Source of the DNA: Vallitalea pronyensis
GTDB taxonomy: Bacteria; Bacillota; Clostridia; Lachnospirales; Vallitaleaceae
Reading direction: 5' to 3'
Length of the DNA stretch: 64,000 nt
NCBI RefSeq assembly: GCF_018141445.1
Contig: NZ_CP058649.1
Coordinates: 4,979,001-5,043,000 of the forward strand
Shown here: positions 34,762 to 43,667 of the stretch, piece after piece
Layout: each line of letters starts with the position of its first letter
Numbering within the stretch: position 1 is the stretch's first letter
Program-made: the position numbers and the translations under genes
The notes under the pieces: generated by a model
Database searches by the model: none
What the model was told of the DNA's origin: nothing
The model's input: only the letters and a program-made list of their open reading frames with translations

Positions 34762-35631
34762 TTAAGTATAGAGACGTTGATAGGTTTTAGGTGTCATGCC
34801 TTCTATTTTCTTAAAATTAGAGCAGTAGTAACTGGTACTTTCATAGCCCACCTGTCTGGCTACATCTTCTATTTTAATGTGCTTTTGTTGATTCATGATG
34901 GCTTTGCTATGATTGATTCGAATCTTTGTAATGTACTCAAAGGGCCGCATAGACAAGGTGTTTTTGAACAGGATACACAAGTGCTGAGGTGTAACCTTTA
35001 ATAGCCCTGCCAACTCTTCCAATGTTAAAGGTTCCTGATAATGATGGTTAATGTATTCAATGACTGGCTGTATACGGCTATGGGGTGATGCTTGTTCACT
35101 TGACCGGCCATCAAACCGATATTTAATGATATCCATCAAGATGGCATAAGCGATGCTTGAGCAGGTATAATTTTTCATGTAGTCAGTGGTTTGAAGCACA
35201 GCAATGGCTTTTCTTATTTTTCCTAATAGGATGTCCGATTGGCGCATCAGGTATACACCTGATTCTGTAAACCCGTGATTGCATAAGGTGTCCATAACCA
35301 TGGTGCCATTAAAACTTATAAAATCCACCAACCAAGTGTCTGTCTTCTTTTTATACTCATGGATTTCATGGGGGTATAGGAGCATACCCGAATCCTTTTT
35401 TACCACGTGTTGTTTGTTATTGACATATAAAATACCTTCACCATGATAACACTGTATCCACTGATAAGCCCAATAGCCTTGAGGCCGAATAATGTGCTCT
35501 TGTTCATGTTCACTCCCTATATCTTCAATGTATATAGGCAAGGCTTTTTCATTTTCATTTAATACCGTGAATATCATTGTCTCCATTTTTTTCACATCCC
35601 TAATCGATTTCAGCCTTGTTTCATTGGGCAC
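34762..35631 (-). CDS. AraC-family transcriptional regulator (cupin type)
   Basis: The 289 residues include an N-terminal cupin sensor (WIQCYHGEGILYVNNKQ, GMLLYPHEIHEY) and two C-terminal helix-turn-helix motifs (TLEELAGLLKVTPQHLCILF and KIEDVARQVGYESTSYYCSN). The start taken is a GTG at 35631 with AAGGTG seven bases upstream; an ATG at 35586 would shorten it by 15 residues. Unlike most of its family it stands alone, between a two-component operon and an acetyltransferase gene, with no sugar gene beside it. Target and ligand are unknown. Confidence 0.87.
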   Translation of the reverse strand: MPNETRLKSIRDVKKMETMIFTVLNENEKALPIYIEDIGSEHEQEHIIRPQGYWAYQWIQCYHGEGILYVNNKQHVVKKDSGMLLYPHEIHEYKKKTDTWLVDFISFNGTMVMDTLCNHGFTESGVYLMRQSDILLGKIRKAIAVLQTTDYMKNYTCSSIAYAILMDIIKYRFDGRSSEQASPHSRIQPVIEYINHHYQEPLTLEELAGLLKVTPQHLCILFKNTLSMRPFEYITKIRINHSKAIMNQQKHIKIEDVARQVGYESTSYYCSNFKKIEGMTPKTYQRLYT

Positions 35632-35743
35632 TCTCTTGCACCTTATGATTCATTATATCAAATCTTATGATTAGATGCTATGATGAATCCTATCCTATAG
35701 GGTAACGTGTATTCCTGCAAATGATAGGCTCATGTCCACAAAA

Positions 35744-35800
35744 AGGCTATGAACCTTGCTGTCTATCTACCAAGTAAATAGACAGCCGGTTACATAGCCT
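35744..35800 (-). terminator. Long-stem terminator of the acetyltransferase gene
   Basis: AGGCTATG (35744-35751), AACC and GCTGTCTAT (35758-35766) pair in order with ATAGACAGC (35778-35786), GGTT and CATAGCCT (35793-35800), giving a stem of about 21 pairs. On the minus strand it is followed by TTTTT. It begins 5 nt after the stop codon of the GNAT gene. Confidence 0.88.
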
Positions 35801-35805
35801 ACCCA

Positions 35806-36858
35806 TTAAACGGAATCAATTTTAGAAAGCCATAATGGTAATTTGGGCATAAAAGCGTTATTTCCATAATCCACAAAATCCAAGCACTGCTTTACAAGCT
35901 CCTCTTTTGGTTGCTGCAATAATTCATGTTTGTAGGCCTTGTTACAATAAGTGTCCAACGCTTTTACAACTGCTGATTGCATCAAAGACCACATCCTATC
36001 AGCATCTAGAATCTGAACGCGTCCATAAGGACCCCCTACAGATGTTATATGATATCTTGACGCTATGGACATCAGACTTTTGACTAAATCACTGTTATCT
36101 CTAGGGCAATCAATGGTTACACTATCCAATTGATAATGCATCATATGCCCATATAATAAGCTTAACATATCACGTTCACCAACTAACTCACTTAGGTGTT
36201 CAGGTCGGCTTACATCATGGATTAAATAACTATCACCTTGAATGGACGTTATAAGTCCTTTCCTCCTTAAATGGGATAGCCATAAGGCCTCACTTCTTAA
36301 CTGGCGATTGTCATAGTTTTTATAGATTTCTTGTAGAACAGGAATATCTTTCTCTGTAGCTTCTACACCAGCGGCCTTGGTAATATCCATTTTGTTCAGA
36401 TCAGCTCTGGTCACAGTCATTTGATGCTGCATGCCTGCTATGTCCCAACCATAGTTTTTATAGCGAAAACGATCGCCTCCTAACCATGATATAGGATAGC
36501 CTTGGTCCCTCATCTTTTGATTTACCTGCTGCAACATAGCTGTCATGATACCTTTGCCACGATAAGCTTTGTCAACAGCAACAGAACCAATACCTGCCAT
36601 GGTAAAATGAATGACTTCTTCATGTAGGGTACACTGCATAGGCATTGGGTAAATACCAATGCTGGCAACAATCTGACCTTTATCTTTCATGATATAATTG
36701 TAACCAATTCGTTCGTCAGACATGGTATCCATAGTTTCGTAGATGTTACCTACATGTTTAATGAACCAATTCTCTTCTTCTTTTTCAAAAGCTTTGTTAA
36801 TGAACCGAAGAAGCTCTTCATAATCATCTCTCGTACACGGCTTCAATGTCTTTTCCAT
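35806..36858 (-). CDS. GNAT-family N-acetyltransferase (Eis-like)
   Basis: The 350-residue protein begins with a GNAT domain whose acetyl-CoA loop reads AVDKAYRGKGIMTAML (about residues 92-107), followed by a second, divergent half and a C-terminal sterol-carrier-like segment. This length and arrangement match Eis-like double-GNAT acetyltransferases, which acetylate amino groups of aminoglycosides, peptides or other small molecules. GGGGGG lies before the ATG. It has its own promoter at 36923-36951. The substrate cannot be inferred; the neighbouring ABC exporter belongs to a different operon. Confidence 0.82.
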   Translation of the reverse strand: MEKTLKPCTRDDYEELLRFINKAFEKEEENWFIKHVGNIYETMDTMSDERIGYNYIMKDKGQIVASIGIYPMPMQCTLHEEVIHFTMAGIGSVAVDKAYRGKGIMTAMLQQVNQKMRDQGYPISWLGGDRFRYKNYGWDIAGMQHQMTVTRADLNKMDITKAAGVEATEKDIPVLQEIYKNYDNRQLRSEALWLSHLRRKGLITSIQGDSYLIHDVSRPEHLSELVGERDMLSLLYGHMMHYQLDSVTIDCPRDNSDLVKSLMSIASRYHITSVGGPYGRVQILDADRMWSLMQSAVVKALDTYCNKAYKHELLQQPKEELVKQCLDFVDYGNNAFMPKLPLWLSKIDSV

Positions 36859-36922
36859 CTTAAGCCCCCCATTTCTCTTATGTTTTCGTCATATCCCTTT
36901 CAATAATAGCTATACAACCCCT

Positions 36923-36951
36923 ATTATAAGTCTATCCTTGATATGGTGCAA
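36923..36951 (-). promoter_or_regulatory. Promoter of the acetyltransferase gene
   Basis: On the minus strand TTGCAC (36946-36951) and TATAAT (36923-36928) are 17 bp apart, about 65 nt before the start codon. Confidence 0.65.
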
Positions 36952-37018
36952 TAACTTAAACGAATCCTTTATTATTTTATACGATGATGACATTATAAGA
37001 GATGAATTGAAGACTCCA

Positions 37019-38881
37019 TTATGCACTCTCTTTACTCCCCATAAATTGACTATTGTATAATTCTGCATAAAAACCATTCTGAGCAATTAACCCTTGATGG
37101 GTTCCTTTTTCGATGATATCCCCTTCATTCATGACCAAAATCACATCTGCATCCCTGATGGTTGACAAACGATGGGCAATGACAAAGCTGGTACGTCCTT
37201 TCATAAGGGTCTGCATGGCTTTCTGTATATAGACTTCGGTCCTTGTGTCCACGCTGCTAGTGGCTTCATCCAGTATGAGTATAGCAGGGTCAGCTAGTAT
37301 AGCCCTTGCAATGGTTAATAATTGCTTTTGACCTTGAGATATATTACTTGCTTCCTCATTCAGGATGGTATCGTATCCATCTGGTAATGTCCTGATAAAA
37401 TGATCCGCATGAGCCGCTTTTGCAGCATCTATAATTTCCTGTTCTGTAGCATCCATGTTGCCATAGGCAATGTTTTCACCAATTGTGCCATTAAACAACC
37501 ATGTATCTTGAAGCACCATACCAAATAATTGCCTTAGATGACTACGTTTTAGCTTGGTAATATCTGTTCCATCCACGGTAATTTTTCCACTGTCCAACTC
37601 ATAAAACCGCATCAATAAATTCACCAATGTTGTTTTTCCTGCACCTGTTGGACCTACAATAGCCACTGTTTGGCCTGCATGCACATCTAATTGCATGTTA
37701 TTGATCAACGGCACTTCTTTTTTATAACCGAAATCCACTTCCTTAAACGCCACGTTACCTTTGGGTTCATTAATTTGGGATGGTATGGATGTATCTGGAA
37801 TTTCTTCCTCTTCATCAAGGAGTTCAAATACACGTTCTGCAGATGCTATGGTTGACTGAATAATATTGGCCATGTTAGCTGTCTGTACGATAGGCTGGCT
37901 AAATTGCCTGGAATACTGTATGAAAGCTTGAATATCCCCTAGTTTAATGGCATTTCTAATCATCAGAATACCACCGGTTATACAGACAAACACATAGCCT
38001 AAGTTATTGACAAAGGTCATCATGGGCATGATAATACCCGATATAAATTGTGCTTTCCAACCAGCCTCATAGAGTTCCTCATTGATGGCATCAAACCGCT
38101 CCATGGCTTTTTCTTCATAACCAAATGCTTTTACAATTTTGTGACCTGTGTACATCTCTTCCACATGTCCATTCAATGCACCAATATTCTTTTGTTGGCT
38201 TTTAAAGTAAGCTTGTGATCGCTTCGCTACACCTTTGGTGATAAAAACACTAAGGGGTAAGGTGACCAAAGCAATTAATGTCATAAGAGGACTAATGGAT
38301 AACATCATGACCAGTACACCAAGTATGGTTATGACAGCGGATATAAGCTGTGTTACGCTTTGTTGCAAAGCGTTACTCATGTTGTCAATATCATTGGTAA
38401 CACGACTCAATATTTCTCCATGGGTGTAGGCATCATAGTAACGCAACGGTAACCGTTCTAACTTCTCACTGACTTCTTGTCGTATATTAAAAATGGTTTT
38501 TTGTGTCACATTAACCATGATGTATTGTCGAATGTAATTAAAAATAGCGCTGATGACATACAGTCCAACCAGTAAGATTAACACATTACCTATGGCTTGA
38601 AAATCAATGGGGTCTTGCACACCATTTCTCAATGCTAAGTAACCCTCATACAGAATAGTCGTGGCATTTCCCAGTATTTTAGGTGCAACAACAGTGAATA
38701 GTGTACCCAGTATGGTAAAGAGTACAACAATCATCAGTTTCACCCGTTGATATTTTAAATAACCTAATAAGCGTTTGAGAGTTCCTTTAAAGTTTTTAGC
38801 TTTCTCAACGGGCATGGACATACCATGACCTCTTCCTGGACCGTGCCCAAACATTTTTTTATTATTTTCTTGTTTACCCAT
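37019..38881 (-). CDS. Heterodimeric ABC exporter, subunit with canonical ATPase
   Basis: The 620 residues hold a leading cytosolic stretch rich in Gly, His and Met (MFGHGPGRGHGMSMP), a six-helix exporter domain and an ATPase with Walker A GPTGAGKTTL, signature NISQGQKQ, Walker B LILDEATSSVD with the catalytic Glu, and H-loop IAHRLST. It shares its first base with the stop of the preceding ABC gene. Such pairs (BmrCD, LmrCD, TM287/288) export drugs or peptides as heterodimers. The signature has Q where the consensus has G (ISQGQ for LSGGQ), while the partner has a normal signature but a degenerate Walker B; this split is the hallmark of these pairs. Confidence 0.92.
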   Translation of the reverse strand: MGKQENNKKMFGHGPGRGHGMSMPVEKAKNFKGTLKRLLGYLKYQRVKLMIVVLFTILGTLFTVVAPKILGNATTILYEGYLALRNGVQDPIDFQAIGNVLILLVGLYVISAIFNYIRQYIMVNVTQKTIFNIRQEVSEKLERLPLRYYDAYTHGEILSRVTNDIDNMSNALQQSVTQLISAVITILGVLVMMLSISPLMTLIALVTLPLSVFITKGVAKRSQAYFKSQQKNIGALNGHVEEMYTGHKIVKAFGYEEKAMERFDAINEELYEAGWKAQFISGIIMPMMTFVNNLGYVFVCITGGILMIRNAIKLGDIQAFIQYSRQFSQPIVQTANMANIIQSTIASAERVFELLDEEEEIPDTSIPSQINEPKGNVAFKEVDFGYKKEVPLINNMQLDVHAGQTVAIVGPTGAGKTTLVNLLMRFYELDSGKITVDGTDITKLKRSHLRQLFGMVLQDTWLFNGTIGENIAYGNMDATEQEIIDAAKAAHADHFIRTLPDGYDTILNEEASNISQGQKQLLTIARAILADPAILILDEATSSVDTRTEVYIQKAMQTLMKGRTSFVIAHRLSTIRDADVILVMNEGDIIEKGTHQGLIAQNGFYAELYNSQFMGSKESA

Positions 38882-40608
38882 TATGCCAACTCCTCCTCTG
38901 ATAGCTGTGATCGTACAATTTGCTCATAGACCTCACAGGAACTTAGCAATTCTTCATGTGTGCCCATACCAACCATAACACCATCATCCAGCACAATAAT
39001 ACGATCTGCATCCATGACTGTTGTTACCCGTTGAGCAACAATTAACACTGTACCCTCTGTCACTTCTTGTTTGAGGGCTTTTCTAAGCTTAGCATCTGTC
39101 TTAAAATCAAGGGCAGAAAAGCTATCATCAAATATATAAATCTCAGGTTTCTTAACCAATGCTCTGGCAATGGATAAACGCTGCTTTTGTCCACCGGATA
39201 GATTGGTACCGCCTTGGGCAATAACAGCATCATAGCCGTCATCCATTTGCTCAATAAACTCCGTTGCTTGGGCTATGGTTGCAGCATGTTTTATGTCTTC
39301 ATCAGAAGCATTCTCACTACCAAAACGAATATTCTCAGCAATGGTACCGCTAAATAAAACAGCTTTTTGAGGCACAAGCCCAATCTTTTCACGTAAAGCT
39401 TTTTGTGTCATGTGACGAATATCCATACCATCAACCATAATGGCACCTTGTGTAGCATCGTAAAACCGAGCTAATAAATGAATCAACGTTGATTTACCAG
39501 AACCTGTTCCGCCAATGATGGCAGTCACTTCACCAGGCTTTGCTTGAAAGCTGATATCTTGGAGTGCATGACCTTCTGCACCTTGGAAACCAAAGGTCAC
39601 ATGATCAAAGGTCACGTAGCCTTTTTTTGTATGGGTGTTTTGAGGGTTTACAGGGTCTTTAATGGGTGTTTCCATGGACAATACTTCTTGAATTCTTGTA
39701 GCCGATGCAGATGCTCTTGGTACCATAATAAATACCATGGTTAACATAATAAGGGCAAACATGATCAAACTCACATACTGAATATAGGCCATTAAATCCC
39801 CGACTAACATGGACCCTTCATTGACTTTAAATGCGCCAGCCCATACGATAACAATGGTGGTTAAACTAAATAGTAAGGTTAAAAGTGGCTGTAACAGAGC
39901 CATCATTTTATTCACACGCTTTGTGGTGTCCGTTAAATCTTGATTGGCTTTTTGAAAGCGACTCTTTTCATAGGTGGTTTTATTGAATGCACGGATTACA
40001 CGAATGCCTGTTAAGCGTTCTCTTAAAACCAGATTGAGTCGATCCAATTTTTTTTGAATGGATTTGAATAAGGGTAAACTTTTACTGGCTAGAATACCAA
40101 TGACAATGGCTAATACCACAATAACACCTACTAGGGTAACCGATAAATTAGGATTACGCGTAATGGCCATGATGATACCGCCAATAGCCATTATAGGTGC
40201 CATAACAAATATACGAAGCAACATCACCAATACATTCTGCACCTGAGTAATATCATTGGTTGTTCGGGTAATCAGAGATGATGTACCCATGTGATCGAAC
40301 TCTTGTAAAGAGTACCCTTCCACTTTTTGAAATACTTGCTGACGGAGATTCCTACCAAAACCATTAGCTACTTTGGATGATAAATATCTGGAATAGACAG
40401 AACATGCCCCGCCTATACCAGCAACAGCAAGCATGATAGCACCCATTCTAAGAATATAAGCCATGTCTTCATTGACAATACCTACATCCACAATTTTAGC
40501 CATTATTGTTGGCAAAAACAGCTCTGTAAATGTCTGCATAAACGTAAAAATAAGTATAACAATAACGGCTATTTTATAAGGTTTAATCCCTTTAAATAAC
40601 TTAATCAT
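38881..40608 (-). CDS. Heterodimeric ABC exporter, subunit with degenerate Walker B
   Basis: This 575-residue protein has a six-helix exporter domain and an ATPase with Walker A GGTGSGKSTL, signature NLSGGQKQRLS and Walker B IYIFDDSFSALD, where Asp replaces the catalytic Glu. The switch region is AQRVTT rather than AHRxST, so the catalytic His is replaced by Gln as well. These changes mark the non-hydrolysing site of heterodimeric exporters. AAAGGGG precedes the ATG. It follows the MarR gene by 18 nt and overlaps the second ABC gene by one base, so all three are one operon. Confidence 0.92.
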   Translation of the reverse strand: MIKLFKGIKPYKIAVIVILIFTFMQTFTELFLPTIMAKIVDVGIVNEDMAYILRMGAIMLAVAGIGGACSVYSRYLSSKVANGFGRNLRQQVFQKVEGYSLQEFDHMGTSSLITRTTNDITQVQNVLVMLLRIFVMAPIMAIGGIIMAITRNPNLSVTLVGVIVVLAIVIGILASKSLPLFKSIQKKLDRLNLVLRERLTGIRVIRAFNKTTYEKSRFQKANQDLTDTTKRVNKMMALLQPLLTLLFSLTTIVIVWAGAFKVNEGSMLVGDLMAYIQYVSLIMFALIMLTMVFIMVPRASASATRIQEVLSMETPIKDPVNPQNTHTKKGYVTFDHVTFGFQGAEGHALQDISFQAKPGEVTAIIGGTGSGKSTLIHLLARFYDATQGAIMVDGMDIRHMTQKALREKIGLVPQKAVLFSGTIAENIRFGSENASDEDIKHAATIAQATEFIEQMDDGYDAVIAQGGTNLSGGQKQRLSIARALVKKPEIYIFDDSFSALDFKTDAKLRKALKQEVTEGTVLIVAQRVTTVMDADRIIVLDDGVMVGMGTHEELLSSCEVYEQIVRSQLSEEELA

Positions 40609-40626
40609 GACAATTCCCCTTTCCGA

Positions 40627-41055
40627 TTAACTCAGTTTCTCTAAAATTTTCTCCATCTCATTAAAATGGTACGTTAAAGCGCTTACTTCTTCATCGGATA
40701 AGACCTGTAATTTTTCTAACATTTTTGCCTTCATGGCCTGCTTCTCTTCTTCCATGTAGCTACGGCCCTTCTGAGTCATAAATATTGTAATCATACGACG
40801 GTCTTCCTCATTATGCTTTCTTTCTACAAACCCAGCTTCAATCAGTCGATTGATCATCTTGGTGAGGTTTGGCTTGGATATATAGAGTGCCTCCCCGTAA
40901 TATTTCATTGGCATACCATCTGCCTCTGCTATTAATCTTAACAATTGCATCTTGTGTATGTTTTTCTTTAAGTGCATGCCTTTAAAAAATTTTCGATGCA
41001 CTAAAGGCATGAACGTAAATATTTTCTTCACTAATGTATCGCGCTCTGCATTCAT
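40627..41055 (-). CDS. MarR-family transcriptional repressor
   Basis: The 142 residues show the MarR winged helix: MKYYGEALYISKPNLTKMIN as the recognition region, GFVERKHNEEDRRMITIFMT as the wing with the conserved D-x-R, and terminal dimer helices. AAAGGAG precedes the ATG. It leads an operon with the two ABC exporter genes and its promoter is followed by inverted repeats, so it probably represses the operon and is relieved by exported compounds. The ligand is unknown. Confidence 0.92.
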   Translation of the reverse strand: MNAERDTLVKKIFTFMPLVHRKFFKGMHLKKNIHKMQLLRLIAEADGMPMKYYGEALYISKPNLTKMINRLIEAGFVERKHNEEDRRMITIFMTQKGRSYMEEEKQAMKAKMLEKLQVLSDEEVSALTYHFNEMEKILEKLS

Positions 41056-41100
41056 TTTACTTCTCCTTTCAAAAATAACATGGTTATAAATAGTTAGCCT

Positions 41101-41186
41101 GTATAATAATTATTTAACATAATATTTATACAAAACAATTGTTATACTCAATAACTATTATACAAAACCACTATCTGTTTTGTCAA
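41101..41186 (-). promoter_or_regulatory. MarR-ABC operon promoter and operator region
   Basis: On the minus strand TTGACA (41181-41186) and TATAAT (41157-41162) are 18 bp apart. Downstream lie a perfect palindrome AACAATTGTT (41134-41143) and a long inverted repeat whose arms GTATAATAATTATT (41101-41114) and AATAACTATTATAC (41150-41163) match at 13 of 14 positions; the second arm covers the -10 box. These are likely MarR sites. Confidence 0.65.
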
Positions 41187-41257
41187 CACTATTTAAATCT
41201 TTTATTTTATCAACTATATATAATAAATAAACCTGAGCCTAGAAGAGCGTAAAAAAA

Positions 41258-41279
41258 ATAAAACCCTTTCAGGTTTTAT
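41258..41279 (-). terminator. Terminator of the DUF523 gene
   Basis: On the minus strand ATAAAACC and GGTTTTAT form an 8-bp stem around a 6-nt loop, followed by a run of seven T. It begins about 19 nt after the stop codon. Confidence 0.85.
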
Positions 41280-41297
41280 ATGATCTAGAGTAGACAT

Positions 41298-41738
41298 TTA
41301 CCAGGTTACATCTTTAAAATTAAGCTCTGTATAGACTTGAATGCCTTTTTGAGCCAGTAAGGCTGCCGTGAACCCATTACCTTCAATGAGATGACCAGTG
41401 AATGTACCATCATAAACGATGCCGTAGCCACAAGAAGGGCTTCTTGTTTGTAAGATTGCCCGCTCTATCTCTAATACTTTGGCCATCTCCCAAGTCTTCT
41501 CTGCTCCTTTAATAAAAGCATCAGTCAAATCCTCCCCATCTTCTGTAAGGATTTTTATTTTTCCATCCACCTTAATCATCTCACAGCATTTCCTTGGTAT
41601 GGTTAAACCGGCAAGTACTTCAGGGCAGACAGGAATTGCTTTACCATCTTCAACGAGTTGCTTAATCTGTTGATGACAACTATTGCTGCCATTGTAACGA
41701 CAATTAATCCCTGCAAGACATGCACTTACTAAAACCAT
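41298..41738 (-). CDS. DUF523 family protein
   Basis: This 146-residue protein has the DUF523 Cys pattern: VSACLAGINCRYNG at the start, VCPEVLAGL, then RSPSCG near residue 102 (TRSPSCGYG). The family is widespread; conserved Cys residues suggest a metal or Fe-S site, but its activity is not established. AGGAGG lies before the ATG. It is monocistronic, bounded by terminators on both sides. Confidence 0.88.
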   Translation of the reverse strand: MVLVSACLAGINCRYNGSNSCHQQIKQLVEDGKAIPVCPEVLAGLTIPRKCCEMIKVDGKIKILTEDGEDLTDAFIKGAEKTWEMAKVLEIERAILQTRSPSCGYGIVYDGTFTGHLIEGNGFTAALLAQKGIQVYTELNFKDVTW

Positions 41739-41782
41739 CGTATTTCCTCCTCACCAGTTAACATCATCTATTTTAACCATTA

Positions 41783-41822
41783 AAAATACCCAGCAACACA
41801 ATGCTTGTGTACTAGGTATTTT
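41783..41822 (-). terminator. Terminator of the sugar ABC transporter operon
   Basis: On the minus strand AAAATACC and GGTATTTT close an imperfect hairpin with ACACAA/TGTGTT-type pairing inside, followed by TTTTT. It lies about 34 nt after the last permease stop codon. Confidence 0.75.
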
Positions 41823-41855
41823 AACATGCTCCTTTTTACGCGTCAATGACCGTTT

Positions 41856-42683
41856 TTAACCTTTAATGCCAGAAGTAACGGACATGGCTTTTTCTACTTT
41901 ATCTGAAAATAGAATATACATAATGATAACAGGGGTACTTGCAATGACTAATGTAGCGCCTGTTGGACCCCATTGGGTAGAAAATTGCCCCATAAAGGTT
42001 GAAAGACCAAGAGGTAATGTTTTTAATTCAGGGTCTTGAAGCAACAACAGTGCCAATGTAAATTCATTCCAGAATTGCATAAATTGATAGATCACCAAAG
42101 CAGCAATACTGGGTTTCATTAACGGTAATATAATGCTGTAATAGGTTCTAAAAATACTTGCTCCATCCATAAATGCAGATTCTTCTAGTTCAATGGGCAG
42201 TCCGCGATAGAAACCATACAGTACAAGGATGGAAAAAGGCAGCCCCATTGCGATGTACGGTATAATAACAGACCATAATGAACCTGTTAAGTTAAGGCGG
42301 TTGACCTGTAAGATTAATGGAATGATATAGACCTGAACAGGTACAAACATACCAAGTATAACATATAAACGTAAATGTGATGCTATTTTGAACTTCATCC
42401 TTGCAATGGCATAGCCAAACAGTAAAGCAACTGTAATACCAATGAACATAGCAATGAACGCTACCACTAAACTGTTTTTAAAATAAAGGGGCAGATCAAA
42501 TTCTGTCATGGCCCTGACGTAATTCTCTAACCGCCATACCTTGGGAAAACCATAGGGATTCGTAGACAATATTTCTTCATTATCTTTAAAGGAATACAAC
42601 AGCAGCCAAAAAAGAGGATACAATGAAACAGCTGAATAAATAACCAATAAACCATATTTAAGAACCGATAATATTTTTTTCAA
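41856..42683 (-). CDS. Sugar ABC transporter permease (CUT1, MalG-like)
   Basis: The 275 residues carry six membrane helices and the binding-protein-dependent permease signature ESAFMDGASIFRTYYSIILPLMKP (EAA loop, about residues 172-195). The N-terminus and length match MalG/LacG-type inner permeases. The start is a TTG with GGAGGGG upstream. It is last in an operon with the MalF-like permease and the binding lipoprotein. No ATPase gene is present, so a shared MsmK-type ATPase encoded elsewhere is expected. Confidence 0.93.
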   Translation of the reverse strand: MKKILSVLKYGLLVIYSAVSLYPLFWLLLYSFKDNEEILSTNPYGFPKVWRLENYVRAMTEFDLPLYFKNSLVVAFIAMFIGITVALLFGYAIARMKFKIASHLRLYVILGMFVPVQVYIIPLILQVNRLNLTGSLWSVIIPYIAMGLPFSILVLYGFYRGLPIELEESAFMDGASIFRTYYSIILPLMKPSIAALVIYQFMQFWNEFTLALLLLQDPELKTLPLGLSTFMGQFSTQWGPTGATLVIASTPVIIMYILFSDKVEKAMSVTSGIKG

Positions 42684-42698
42684 AAGTCATCCCCTCCT

Positions 42699-43580
42699 TT
42701 ACACTTCAAATGATTTTCTATGGAAGATTTTTTCCACAACAAACATCACCACAACACATTGTAACAATAAGATCACAGCCGTTGACGCTGCAAATCCATT
42801 GTTGTTTAATGAGAAAATGCCTTTGTATACCATGAGCGGCATGGTGTAGCTTGCATTGCCTGGCCCGCCTTTTGTCATGATATAAATGGCTTCAAAGGCC
42901 CTGAATCCCCAAGTAAGTGTTAATGTTAAACAGATCTTATAGGTTTCTGACATCATGGGAAGGGTCACTTTTGTAAATTTCTTCCAAGCATTGGCACCGT
43001 CCACTTGAGCCGCTTCAAAATAGGTTTCAGGTATAGCGCGTAGTCCAGCGTAGATAAGAATTAAATGATAACCCATACCTTTCCACGCATCTACAAAAGC
43101 AACAGCATAAATAGCTGTATTGTTCTCAAATAACCAAGATTGTTGATAATCAATACCTAAGGATTCAAATACTTTGTTAAGCAAACCGAATTCAGCGTGA
43201 TAAATGGCTATCCATAACTGTGACACAACCGTGATGGATAATACCACAGGGATAAAATATGCTGTTCTAAAAAACTTTCTAAATCTTAGGCGTTTTGAAT
43301 TGAGTATATTTGCAATGATTGAGGCAATTCCTATTTGATAAATGGCTATAAAAGCTGAATATTTTAAGCCATTATAAAAAGATACTTTCAGGTCTTTTGA
43401 TTCAAACACCTTTTTAAAATTCTCAAGACCTATATATTCAGGTATGTTTAATCCATCCCATTTAAAAAAACTCATAACAAAAGTTTGTAAAACGGGGTAG
43501 ACAATGACGGTTGTATAGATGAGTAATAAAGGAACCGTAAAAATCAAAAATGCTTTTTTATTCTTAAAAAAACTATTCAA
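42699..43580 (-). CDS. Sugar ABC transporter permease (CUT1, MalF/UgpA-like)
   Basis: I place the start at TTG 43580, which has AAAGGAG before it and yields 293 residues beginning MNSFFKNKKAFLIFTVPLLL, as expected of the family; the longer frame to 43667 adds 29 unlikely residues. Six membrane helices and the EAA loop (ETYFEAAQVDGANAWKKFTKV) are visible. It pairs with the permease 15 nt downstream. Both permeases use TTG starts, which may hold their level below that of the binding protein. Confidence 0.92.
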   Translation of the reverse strand: MNSFFKNKKAFLIFTVPLLLIYTTVIVYPVLQTFVMSFFKWDGLNIPEYIGLENFKKVFESKDLKVSFYNGLKYSAFIAIYQIGIASIIANILNSKRLRFRKFFRTAYFIPVVLSITVVSQLWIAIYHAEFGLLNKVFESLGIDYQQSWLFENNTAIYAVAFVDAWKGMGYHLILIYAGLRAIPETYFEAAQVDGANAWKKFTKVTLPMMSETYKICLTLTLTWGFRAFEAIYIMTKGGPGNASYTMPLMVYKGIFSLNNNGFAASTAVILLLQCVVVMFVVEKIFHRKSFEV

Positions 43581-43611
43581 TTTTATCTCCTTTCTATTCT
43601 TGAACGCATGA

Positions 43612-43653
43612 TACTGGCAATAAAGTACACGACTGCACACTCTATTGCCAGTA
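43612..43653 (-). repeat. Stem-loop between binding-protein and permease genes
   Basis: TACTGGCAATA (43612-43622) and TATTGCCAGTA (43643-43653) are perfect 11-bp arms around a 20-nt loop, just after the binding-protein stop codon. There is no T run after it, so it is more likely an mRNA-stabilising or partial-termination element that keeps the binding protein in excess. Confidence 0.65.
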
Positions 43654-43667
43654 CAAGTATATGTCAT

